Assembly: GCA_033782935.1 (NCBI GenBank) | Contig: JAWQEG010000259.1 | Location: forward strand, 4,752,001-4,816,000 | Source of the DNA: Petrolisthes cinctipes | Taxonomy: Eukaryota; Arthropoda; Malacostraca; Decapoda; Porcellanidae | Direction of reading: 5' to 3' | Length of the DNA stretch: 64,000 bases | Shown: positions 21,901 to 33,610 of the stretch, piece by piece | Position numbering within the stretch: the first letter of the stretch is position 1 | Layout: every line of letters begins with the position of its first letter | Notes under the pieces: model-generated | What the model saw: only the letters and a program-made list of their open reading frames with translations | Database searches by the model: none | Told to the model about the DNA's origin: nothing | Program-made: the position numbers and the translations under genes

Positions 21901-24900
21901 AAATCGATATCTCAAATTCAGCCCCAAAACACCCGAAAATTCGATATTTAGAGGTCCCAGAAGGTATCTGTACATGCCTACTCCGTGTTAGAGTATTTTC
22001 AAAATACAGGCCAAAAACATACTGAAAATCGATCTTTTAGGTGCCCAAAAGTCGATATGTGCATGCATCTTCTGTACCCGTTTATATCTCAAATTCTGGC
22101 CCGAAACACCCGAAAATTCGATATTTTGGGGTCCCAGAAGCGATCTGTACATGCCTACTCCGTGTTAGAGTATTTTCAAAATTCAGGCCCAAAACATGCT
22201 GAAAATCGATATTTTTGGTGCCCAAAGTCAATATGTGCATGTATCTTCTGTACCCGTTTATATCTCAAATTCAGGCTCAAAACACCCGAAAATTCAATAT
22301 TTTGGGGTTCCAGAAGCAATCTGTACATGCCTACTCAGTGCTAGAATATTTTCAAAATATAGGTTAAAAACATGCTAAAAATCGATCTTTTAGGTGCCAA
22401 AAAGTCGATATCTCAAATTCAGTCCCAAAACACCCGAAAATTCGATATTTAGGGGTCCCAGAAACGATCTGTACATGCCTACTCCGTGTTAGAGTATTTT
22501 CAAAATACATGCCCAAAACATGCTGAAAATCGATATTTTAGATGCCCAAAGTCAATATGTGCATGTATCTTCTGTACCCGTTTATATCTCAAATTTAGGC
22601 TCAAAACACCCGAAAATTCAATATTTTGGGGTCTCAGAAGCAATCTGGACATGCTTACACAGTGCTAGAATATTTTCAAAAAATAGGCTAAAAACATGCT
22701 AAAAATCGACATTTTAGGTGCCAAAAAATCGATATCTCAAATTCAGTCCCAAAACACCCGAAAATTCGATATTTAGAGGTCCCAGAAGGTATCTGTACAT
22801 GCCTACTCCGTGTTAGAGTATTTTCAAAATACAGGCCAAAAACATACTGAAAATCGATCTTTTAGGTGCCCAAAAGTCGATATGTTCATGCATCTTCTGT
22901 ACCCGTTTATATCTCAAATTCTGGCCCGAAACACCCGAAAATTCGATATTTTGGGGTCCCAGAAGCGATCTGTACATGCCTACTCCGTGTTAGAGTATTT
23001 TCAAAATTCAGGCCCAAAACATGCTGAAAATCGATATTTTTGGTGCCCAAAGTCAATATGTGCATGTATCTTCTGTACCCGTTTATATCTCAAATTCAGG
23101 CTCAAAACACCCGAAAATTCAAAATTTTGGGGTCCCAGAAGCAATCTGTACATGCCTACTCAGTGCTAGAATATTTTCAAAATATAGGCTAAAAACATGC
23201 TAAAAATCGATCTTTTAGGTGCCAAAAAGTCGATATCTCAAATTCAGTCCCAAAACACCCGAAAATTCGATATTTAGGGGCCCCAGAAGCGATCTGTACA
23301 TGCCTACTCCGTGTTAGAGTATTTTCAAAATACATGCTCAAAACATACTGAAAATCGATCTTTTAGGTGCACAAAAGTCGATATGTGCATGCATCTTCAG
23401 TACCCGTTTATATCTCAAATTCAGGCTCAAAACACCCGAAAATTCAATATTTTGGGGTCCCAGAAGCAATCTGTACATGCCTACTCAGTGTTAGAGTATT
23501 TTCAAAATACAGGCCCAAAACATGCTGAAAATCGATATTTTAGATGCCCAAAGTCAATATGTGCATGTATCTTCTGTACCCGTTTATATCTCAAATTCAG
23601 GCTCAAAACACCCGAAAATTCAATATTTTGGGGTCCCAGAAGCAATCTGTACATGCCTACACAGTGCTAGAATATTTTCAAAATATAGGCTAAAAACATG
23701 CTAAAAATCGACATTTTAGGTGCCAAAAAATCGATATCTCAAATTCAGTCCCAAAACACCCGAAAATTCGATATTTAGAGGTCCCAGAAGGTATCTGTAC
23801 ATGCCTACTCCGTGTTAGAGTATTTTCAAAATACAGGCCAAAAACATACTGAAAATCGATCTTTTAGGTGCCCAAAAGTCGATATGTGCATGCATCTTCT
23901 GTACCCGTTTATATCTCAAATTCTGGCCCTAAACACCCGAAAATTCGATATTTTGGGGTCCCAGAAGCGATCTGTACATGCTTACTCCGTGTTAGAGTAT
24001 TTTCAAAATTCAGGCCCAAAACATGCTGAAAATCGATATTTTTGGTGCCCAAAGTCAATATGTGCATGTATCTTCTGTACCCGTTTATATCTCAAATTCA
24101 GGCTCAAAACACCCGAAAATTCAATATATTGGGGTCCCAGAAGCAATCTGTACATGCCTACACAGTGCTAGAATATTTTCAAAATATAGGCTAAAAACAT
24201 GCTAAAAATCGACATTTTAGGTGCCAAAAAATCGATATCTCAAATTCAGTCCCAAAACACCCGAAAATTCGATATTTAGAGGTCCCAGAAGGTATCTGTA
24301 CATGCCTACTCCGTGTTAGAGTATTTTCAAAATACAAGAAAAAAACATACTGAAAATCGATCTTTTAGGTGCCCAAAAGTCGATATGTGCATGCATCTTC
24401 TGTACCCGTTTATATCTCAAATTCTGGCCCTAAACACCCGAAAATTCGATATTTTGGGGTCCCAGAAGCGATCTGTACATGCCTACTCCGTGTTAGAGTA
24501 TTTTCAAAATTCAGGCCCAAAACATGCTGAAAATCGATATTTTTGGTGCCCACAGTCAATATGTGCATTATCTTCTGTACCCGTTTATATCTCAAATTCA
24601 GGCTCAAAACACCCGAAAATTCAATATTTTGGGGTCCCAGAAGCAATCTGTACTCAGTGCTAGAATATTTTCAAAATATAGGCTAAAAACATGCTAAAAA
24701 TCGATCTTTTAGGTGCCAAAAAGTCGATATCTCAAATTCAGTCCCAAAACACCCGAAAATTCGATATTTAGGGGTCCCAGAAGCGATCTGTACATGCCTA
24801 CTCCGTGTTAGAGTATTTTCAAAATACATGCTCAAAACATACTGAAAATCGATCTTTTAGGTGCACAAAAGTCGATATGTGCATGCATCTTCAGTACCCG

Positions 24901-25806
24901 TTTATATCTCAAATTCAGGCTCAAAACACCCGAAAATTCAATATTTTGGGGTCCCAGAAGCAATATGTACATGCCTACTCAGTGTTAGAGTATTTTCAAA
25001 ATACAGGCCCAAAACATGCTGAAAATCGATATTTTAGATGCCCAAAGTCAATATGTGCATGTATCTTCTGTACCCGTTTATATCTCAAATTCAGGCTCAA
25101 AACACCCGAAAATTCAATATTTTAGGGTCCCAGAAGCAATCTGTACATGCCTACACAGTGCTAGAATATTTTCAAAATATAGGCTAAAAACATGCTAAAA
25201 ATCGACATTTTAGGTGCCAAAAAATCGATATCTCAAATTCAGTCCCAAAACACCCGAAAATTCGATATTTAGAGGTCCCAGAAGGTATCTGTACATGCCT
25301 ACTCCGTGTTAGAGTATTTTCAAAATACAGGCCAAAAACATACTGAAAATCGATCCTTTAGGTGCCCAAAAGTCGATATGTGCATGCATCTTCTGTACCC
25401 GTTTATATCTCAAATTCTGGCCCTAAACACCCGAAAATTCGATATTTTGGGGTCCCAGAAGCGATCTGTACATGCCTACTCTGTGTTAGAGTATTTTCAA
25501 AATTCAGGCCCAAAACATGCTGAAAATCGATATTTTTGGTGCCCAAAGTCAATATGTGCATGTATCTTCTGTACCCGTTTATATCTCAAATTCAGGCTCA
25601 AAACACCCGAAAATTCAATATTTTGGGGTCCCAGAAGCAATCTGTACATGCCTACTCAGTGCTAGAATATTTTCAAAATATAGGCTAAAAACATGCTAAA
25701 AATCGATCTTTTAGGTGCCAAAAAGTCAATATCTCAAATTCAGTCCCAAAACACCCGAAAATTCGATATTTAGGGGTCCCAGAAGCGATCTGTACATGCC
25801 TACTCC
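18989..25806 (+). repeat. Three-mer array, alternating a-c-d' and b-c-d (1002-bp period)
   Basis: Unit starts: 18989, 19490, 19991, 20492, 20993, 21484, 21985, 22486, 22810, 23311, 23812, 24313, 24805, 25306. Nearly all are 501 bp. From 20492 on, a-c-d' ('cgacattttagg', 'gaggtcccagaaggtatc') tends to alternate with b-c-d, giving a 6-monomer period of 1002 bp. Exceptions are a two-mer at 22486 (324 bp), 491 bp at 20993 and 492 bp at 24313, both from small deletions, and d' after b-c at 23812. This is the most homogeneous part of the window. Confidence 0.85.
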
Positions 25807-25892
25807 GTGTTAGAGTATTTTCAAAATACATTCAAAACACCCGAATATTCGATATTTTGGGGTCACAGAAGCGATCTGTACATGCCTACTCC
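25807..25892 (+). repeat. Half-length monomer (86 bp), boundary of region 1
   Basis: From 'gtgttagagtattttc' the sequence goes 'aaaatacattcaaaacacc' and on to 'cgatattttggggtcac', so the next tag comes after only 86 bp. Almost all of half B is missing; what remains is one half-A length. To the left lie regular 501-bp HOR units; to the right the order and monomer types change. The junction 'tacattcaaaac' could come from exchange between the two homologous halves. Confidence 0.9.
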
Positions 25893-27095
25893 GTGTTAGA
25901 GTATTTTCAAAATTCAGGATTAAAACATGCTGAAAATTGATATTTTTGGTGCCCAAAAGTCGATATGTGCATGCATCTTCAGTACCCGTTTATATCTCAA
26001 ATTCAGGCTCAAAACACCCGAAAATTCGATATTTTGGGGTCACAGAAGCGATCTGTACATGCCTACTCCGTGTTAGAGTATTTTTTAAGTACATGCCCAA
26101 AACATGCTGAAAATCGATATTTTAGATGCCCAAAGTCAATATGTGCATGTATCTTCTGTACCCGTTTATATCTCAAATTCAGGCTCAAAACACCCGAAAA
26201 TTCAATATTTTGGGGTCCCAGAAGCAATCTGTACATGCCTACTCAGTGCTAGAATATTTTCAAAATATAGGCTAAAAACATGCTAAAAATCGATCTTTAG
26301 GTGCCAAAAAGACGATATCTCAAATTCTGGCCCTGAACACCCAAAAATTCGATATTTTGGGGTCCCAGAAGCGATCAGTACATGCCTACTCCGTGTTATA
26401 GTATTTTTAAAATTCAGGCCCAAAACAAGCTGAAAATCGATATTTTTGGTGCCCAAATTCAATATGTGTATGCATCTTCTATACTCGTTTATATCTCAAA
26501 TTCAGGCTCAAAACACCCGTAAATTCGATATTTTGGGGTCCCAGAAGCGATCTGTATATGCCTACTCAGTACTAGAATGTTTTCAAAATATAGGCTAAAA
26601 ACATGCTAAAAATCGATCTTTTAGGTGCCAAAAAGTCGATATCTCAAATTCAGTCCGAAAACACCCGAAAATTCGATATTTAGGGGTCCCAGAAGCGATC
26701 TGTACATGCCTACTCCGTGTTAGAGTATTTTCAAAATACAGGACAAAAACATACTGAAAATCGATCATCTAGGTGCCCAAAAGTCGATATGTGCATGCAT
26801 CTTCTGTACCCGTTTATATCTCAAATTCTGGCCCTGAACACCCAAAAATTCGATATTTTGGGGTCCCAGAAGCGATCTGTACATACCTACTCCGTGTTAG
26901 AGTATTTTTAAAATTCAGGCCCAAAACAAGCTGAAAATCGATATTTTTGGTGCTCAAAGTCAATATGTGTATGCATCTTCTATACTCGTTTATATCTCAA
27001 ATTCAGGCTCAAAACACCCGAAAATTCGATATTTTGGGGTCCCAGAAGCGATCTGTACATGCCTACTCAGTGCTAGAATATTTTCAAAATATAGG
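25855..27095 (+). repeat. Segmental duplication, 1.24 kb, copy 1 (offset 2650)
   Basis: This matches 28505-29745 at offset 2650. Shared rare variants are 'caggattaaaacatgc', 'ttttttaagtacatgccc', 'aaaaagacgatatc', 'gcgatcagtacatgcc', 'gtgttatagtattttt', 'gcccaaattcaatatg' and 'tcagtactagaatg'. The match ends where copy 1 reads 'ataggctaaaaacatac' and copy 2 'atagactcaaaaaatgc'. A single-base difference is 'gaaaattgat' (copy 1) against 'gaaaatcgat'. Confidence 0.88.
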
Positions 27096-28504
27096 CTAAA
27101 AACATACTAAAAATCGATCTTTTAGGTGCCAAAAAGTCGATATCTCAAATTAAGGCCCAAAACACCCGAAAATTCGATATTTAGGGGTCCCAGAAGCGAT
27201 CTGTACATGCCTACTCCGTGTTAGAGTATTTTCCAAATACATGCCCAAAACATGCTGAAAATCAATATTTTAGATGCCCAAAGTCAATCTGTGCATGTAT
27301 CTTCTGTACCCGTTTATATCTCAAATTCAGGCTCAAAACACCCGAAAATTCAATATTTTGGGGTCCCAGAAGCAATCTGTACATGCCTACTCAGTGCTAG
27401 AATATTTTCAAAATATAGGCTAAAAACATGCTAAAAATCGATATTTTAGGTGCCAGAAAGTCGATATCTCAAATTCAGTCCCAAAACACCCGAAAATTCG
27501 ATATTTAGGGGTCCCAGAAGCGATCTGTACATGCCTACTCCGTGTTAGAGTATTTTCAAAATACAGGCCAAAAACATACTGAAAATCGATGTTTTAGGTG
27601 CCCAAAAGTCGATATGTGCATGCATCTTCAGTACCCGTTTATATCTCAAATTCAGGCTCAAAACACCCGAAAATTCGATATTTTGGGGTCCCAGAAGCGA
27701 TCTGTACATGCCTACTCCGTGTTAGAGGATTTTCAAAATACATGCCCAAAATATGCTTAAAATCGATAATTTAGATGCCCAAAGTCAATATGTGCATTTA
27801 TCTTCTATACCCGTTTATATCTCAAATTCAGGCTCAAAACACCCGAAAATTTAATATTTTGGGGTCCCAGAAGCAATCTGTACATGCCTATTCAGTGCTA
27901 GAATATTTTCAAAATATAGGCTAAAAACATGCTAAAAATCGATATTTTTGGTGCCAAAAAGTCTATATCTCAAATTCAGTCCCAAAACACCCGAAAATTC
28001 GATATTTAGGGGTCCAAGAAACGATCTGTACATGCCTACTCCGTGTTAGAATATTTTCAAAATATAGGCCAAAAACATACTGAAAATCGATCTTTTAGGT
28101 GCCCAAAAGTCGATATGTGCATGCATCTTCTGTACCCGTTTATATCTCAAATTCTGGCCCTGAACACCCGAAAATTTGATATTTTTTGGTCCCAGAAGCG
28201 ATCTGTACATGCCTACTCCGAATTAGAGTATTTTAAAAATTCAGGCCCAAAACAACCTGAAAATCGATATTTTTGGTGCCCAAAGTCAATATGTGTATGC
28301 ATCTTCTATACTCGTTTATATCTCAAATTCAGGCTCAAAACACCCGAAAATTCGATATTTTGGAGTCCCAGAAGCGATCTGTACATGCCTACTCAGTGCT
28401 AGAATATTTTCAAAATATAGGCTCAAAAAATGCTAAAAATCGATATTTTAGGTGCGTAAAGGCGATATCTCAAATTCATTCCCAAAACACCCGAAAATTC
28501 GATA
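27096..28504 (+). repeat. Mixed satellite between the two 2650-offset copies
   Basis: Same monomers, no clean HOR order. Notable variants: 'attttccaaatacatgcc' (27231), 'gttagaggattttc' (27720), 'aaaatttaatattttgg' and 'gatattttttggtccc'. The first two recur near 32031 and 31199. The first 147-bp monomer of the window lies at its right end. Confidence 0.8.
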
Positions 28505-28542
28505 TTTTGGGGTCCCAGAAGCGATCTGTACATGCCTACTCC
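28396..28542 (+). repeat. First 147-bp short monomer with 'gcgtaaaggcg'
   Basis: It begins 'gtgctagaatattttc' and reads 'ctcaaaaaatgctaaaaatc', 'ttaggtgcgtaaaggcgat' and 'atctcaaattcattccc'. It has the same deletion as class d but is one base shorter, so it keeps the reading frame (147 = 3 x 49). I count 17 occurrences of 'gcgtaaaggcg', all between 28.4 and 61.5 kb and none in region 1. Some later copies have 'caggccc' or 'caagccc' in place of 'cattccc'. Confidence 0.9.
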
Positions 28543-29745
28543 GTGTTAGAGTATTTTCAAAATTCAGGATTAAAACATGCTGAAAATCGATATTTTTGGT
28601 GCCCAAAAGTCGATATGTGCATGCATCTTCAGTACCCGTTTATATCTCAAATTCAGGCTCAAAACACCCGAAAATTCGATATTTTGGGGTCACAGAAGCG
28701 ATCTGTACATGCCTACTCCGTGTTAGAGTATTTTTTAAGTACATGCCCAAAACATGCTGAAAATCGATATTTTAGATGCCCAAAGTCAATATGTGCATGT
28801 ATCTTCTGTACCCGTTTATATCTCAAATTCAGGCTCAAAACACCCGAAAATTCAATATTTTGGGGTCCCAGAAGCAATCTGTACATGCCTACTCAGTGCT
28901 AGAATATTTTCAAAATATAGGCTAAAAACATGCTAAAAATCGATCTTTAGGTGCCAAAAAGACGATATCTCAAATTCTGGCCCTGAACACCCAAAAATTC
29001 GATATTTTGGGGTCCCAGAAGCGATCAGTACATGCCTACTCCGTGTTATAGTATTTTTAAAATTCAGGCCCAAAACAAGCTGAAAATCGATATTTTTGGT
29101 GCCCAAATTCAATATGTGTATGCATCTTCTATACTCGTTTATATCTCAAATTCAGGCTCAAAACACCCGTAAATTCGATATTTTGGGGTCCCAGAAGCGA
29201 TCTGTATATGCCTACTCAGTACTAGAATGTTTTCAAAATATAGGCTAAAAACATGCTAAAAATCGATCTTTTAGGTGCCAAAAAGTCGATATCTCAAATT
29301 CAGTCCGAAAACACCCGAAAATTCGATATTTAGGGGTCCCAGAAGCGATCTGTACATGCCTACTCCGTGTTAGAGTATTTTCAAAATACAGGACAAAAAC
29401 ATACTGAAAATCGATCATCTAGGTGCCCAAAAGTCGATATGTGCATGCATCTTCTGTACCCGTTTATATCTCAAATTCTGGCCCTGAACACCCAAAAATT
29501 CGATATTTTGGGGTCCCAGAAGCGATCTGTACATACCTACTCCGTGTTAGAGTATTTTTAAAATTCAGGCCCAAAACAAGCTGAAAATCGATATTTTTGG
29601 TGCCCAAAGTCAATATGTGTATGCATCTTCTATACTCGTTTATATCTCAAATTCAGGCTCAAAACACCCGAAAATTCGATATTTTGGGGTCCCAGAAGCG
29701 ATCTGTACATGCCTACTCAGTGCTAGAATATTTTCAAAATATAGA
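28505..29745 (+). repeat. Segmental duplication, 1.24 kb, copy 2 (offset 2650)
   Basis: Second copy of 25855-27095. It sits directly after a 147-bp monomer, whereas copy 1 sits directly after the 86-bp half monomer, so both left flanks are short-monomer junctions. The copied segment holds about seven monomers, including a deleted d with 'cgatctttaggtgcc'. Confidence 0.88.
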
Positions 29746-32700
29746 CTCAAAAAATGCTAAAAATCGATATTTTAGGTGCGTAAAGGCGATATCTCAAATT
29801 CATTCCCAAAACACCCGAAAATTCGATATTTTGGGGTCCCAGAAGCGATCTGTACATGCCTACTCCGTGTTAGAGTATTTTCAAAATTCAGGATTAAAAC
29901 ATGCTGAAAATCGATATTTTTGGTTCCCAAAAGTCGATATGTGCATGCATCTTCAGTACCCGTTTATATCTCAAATTCAGGCTCAAAACACCCGAAAATT
30001 CGATATTTTGGGGTCACAGAAGCGATCTGTACATGCCTACTCAGTACTAGAATATTTTCAAAATATAGGCTAAAAACATGCTAAAAATCGAACTTTTAGG
30101 TGCCAAAAAGTCGATATCTCAAATTCAGTCCCAAAACACCCGAAAATTCGATATTTAGGGGTCCCAGATGCGATCTGTACATGCCTACTCCGTGTTAGAG
30201 TATTTTCAAAATACAGGCCAAAAACATACTGAAAATCGATCTTTTAGGTGCCCAAAATTCGATATGTGCATGCATCTTCTGTACCCGTTTATATCTCATA
30301 TTCTGGCCCTAAACACCCGAAAATTCAATATTTTGGGGTCCCAGAAGCGATCTGTACATGCCTACTCCGTGTTGGAGTATTTTCAAAATACAGGCCCAAA
30401 ACATGCTGAAAATCGATAATTTAGATGCCCAAAAGTCGATACGTGCATGCATCTTCAGTACCCGTTTATATCTCAAATTCAGGCTCAAAACAACCGAAAA
30501 TTCAATATTTTGGGGTCCCAGAAGCAATCTGTACATGCCTACTCAGTGCTAGAATATTTTTAAAATATAGGCTAAAAACATGCTAAAAATCGATATTTTA
30601 GGTGCCTAAAAGTCGATATTTCAAATTAAGGCCCAAAACACCCGAAAATTCGATATTTAGGGGTCCCAGTAGCGATCTGTACATGCCTACTCCGTGTTAG
30701 AGTATTTTCAAAATACCGGCCCAAAACATACTGAAAATCGATGTTTTAGGTGCTAAAAAATCGATATGTGCATGCATCTTCTGTATCCGTTTATATCTCA
30801 AATTCTTTCTCTAAACACCCGAAAATTCAATATTTTGGGGTCCCAGAAGCAATCTGTACATGCCTACTAAGTGCTAGAATATTTTCAAAATATAGGCTAA
30901 AAACATGCTAAAAATCGATATTTTAGGTGCCAAAAAGTAGATATTTCAAATTAAGGCCCAAAACACCCGAAAATTCGATATTTAGGGGTCCCAGTAGCGA
31001 TCTGTACATGCCTACTCCTTGTTAGAGTATTTTCAAAATACCGGCCCAAAACATGCTCAAAATCGATGTTTTAGGTGCCCAAAAGTCGATATGAGCATGC
31101 ATCTTCAGTACCCGTTTATATCTCAAATTCAGGCTCAAAACACCTAAAAATTCGATATTTTGGGGTCCCAGAAGCGATCTGTACATGCCTACTCCGTGTT
31201 AGAGGATTTTCAAAATACATGCCCAAAACATGCTGAAAATCGATAATTTAGATGCCCAAAGTCAATATTTGCATGTATCTTCTCTACCCGTTTATATCTC
31301 AAATTCAGGCTCAAAACACCCGAAAATTTAATATTTTGGGGTCCCAGAAGCAATCTGTACATGCCTACTCAGTGCTAGAATATTTTCAAAATATAGGCTA
31401 AAAACATGCTAAAATTCGATCTTTTAGGTGCCAAAAAGTCGATATCTCAAATTCAGTCCCAAAACACCCGAAAATTCTATATTTAGGGGTCCCAGAAGCG
31501 ATCTGTACATGCCTACTCCGTGTTAGAGTATTTACAAAATACAGGCCCAAAACATGCTCAAAATCGATGTTTTAGGTGCCCAAAAGTCGATATGTGCATA
31601 CATCTTCTTTACCCGTTTATATCTCAAATTCTGGATCTAAACACCCGAAAATTCGATATTTTGGGGTCCCAGAAGCGATCTGTACATGCCTACTCCGTGT
31701 TTGAGTAATTTCAAAATACATGCCCAAAACATGCTTAAAATCGATATTTTAGATGCCCAAAGTCAATATGTGCATGTATCTTCTGTACCGGTTTATATCT
31801 CAAATTCAGGCTCAAAACTCCCGAAAATTCAATATTTTGGGGTCACAGAAGCAATCTGTACATGCCTACTCAGTGCTAGAATATTTTCAAAATATAGGCT
31901 AAAAACATGATAAAAATCGATATTTTAGGTGCCAAAAAGTCGATATCTCTAATAAAGGCCCAAAACACCCGAAAATTCGATATTTAGGGGTCCCAGAAGC
32001 GATCTGTACATGCCTACTCCGTGTTAGAGTATTTTCCAAATACATGCCCAAAACATGCTGAAAATCGATATTTTAGATGCCCAAAGTCAATCTGTGCATG
32101 TATCTTCTGTACCCGTTTATATCTCAAATTCAGACTCAAAACACCTGAAAATTTAATATTTTGGGGTCCCAGAAGCAATCTGTACATGCATACTCAGTGC
32201 TAGAATATTTTGAAAATATAGGCTAAAAACATGCTAAAAATCGATCTTTTAGGTGCCAAAAAGTCGATATCTCAAATTCAGTCCCAAAACACCCGAAAAT
32301 TCGATATTTAGGGGTCCCAGAAGCGATCTGTACATGCCTACTCCGTGTTAGAGTATTTTTAAATTTCAGGCCCAAAACAAGCTGAAAATCAATATTTTTG
32401 GTGCCCAAAGCCAATGTGTGTATGCATCTTCTGTACCCGTTTATATCTCAAATTCAGGCTCAAAACACCCGAAAATTCGATATTTTGGGGTCCCAGAAGT
32501 GATCTGTACATGCCTAGGCACTCAGTGCTAGAATGTTTTCAAAATATAGGCTCAAAACATGCTCAAAATCGATATTTTAGGTGCCCAAAAGTCGATATGT
32601 GCATGCATCTTCTGTACTCGTTTATATCTCAAATTCAGGCTCAAAACACCCGAAAATTCGATATTTTGGGGTCCCAGAAGCGATCTATACATGCCTATTC

Positions 32701-33610
32701 CATGTTAGAGTATTTACAAAATACAGGCCCAAAACATGCTCAAAATCGATGTTTTAGGTGCCCAAAAGTCGATATGTGCATGCATCTTCAGTACCCGTTT
32801 ATATCTCAAATTCAGGCTCAAAACACCCGAAAATTCGATATTTTGGGGTCACAGAAGCGATCTGTACATGCCTACTCCGTGTTAGAGTATTTTCAAAATA
32901 CAGGCCAAAAACATACTGAAAATCGATCTTTTATGTGCCCAAAAGTCGATATGTGCATGCAACTTCTGTACCCGTTTATATCTCAATTTCTGGCCTTAAA
33001 CACCCGAAAATTCAATATTTTGGGGTCCCAGAAGCAATCTGTACATGCCTACACAGTGCTAGAATATTTTCAAAATATAGGCTAAAAACATGCTAAAAAT
33101 CGATATTTTAGGTTCCAAAAAGTCGATATCTCAAATTCAGTCCCAAAACAAACGAAAAGTCGATATTTAGGGGTCCCAGAAGCGATCTGTACATGCCTAC
33201 TCCGTGTTAGAGTATTTTCAAAATACAGGCCAAAAACATACTGAAAATCGATCTTTTAGGTGCCCAAAAGTCGATATGTGCATGCATCTTTTGTACCCGT
33301 TTATTTCTCAAATTCTGGCCCTGAACACCCAAAAATTCGATATTTTGGGGTCCCAGAAGCGATCTGTACATGCCTACTCCGTGTTAGAGTATTTTTAAAA
33401 TTCAGGCCCAAAACAAGCTGAAAATCGATATTTTTGGTGCCCAAAGTCAATATGTATATGCATCTTCTATATTCGTTTATATCTCAAATTCAGACTCAAA
33501 ACACCCGAAAATTCGATATTTTGGGGTCCAAGAAGCGATCTGTAAATGCCTACTCAGTGCTAGAATGTTTTCAAAATATAGGTTCAAAACATGCTCAAAA
33601 TTGATATTTT
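29746..33610 (+). repeat. Heterogeneous satellite block
   Basis: No stable HOR period was seen. The block contains a 147-bp monomer at about 29.78 kb and unusual variants: 'ataccggcccaaaac' (about 30.71 and 31.03 kb), 'attctttctctaaac' (30.80 kb), 'cccagtagcgatc', 'gttagaggattttc' (31.2 kb), 'aaacaaacgaaaagtcg' (33.15 kb) and a 4-base insertion 'ggca' at 32517-32520 in 'cctaggcactcagtg'. Several are shared with 49-50 and 62-63 kb. It looks like an older, more mixed part of the array. Confidence 0.8.

Noticed and set aside
25807..25892. Transposon insertion or excision scar at the region 1/2 boundary
   Set aside because: There is no target-site duplication, inverted repeat or foreign sequence. 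The junction is explained by loss of one half-monomer.
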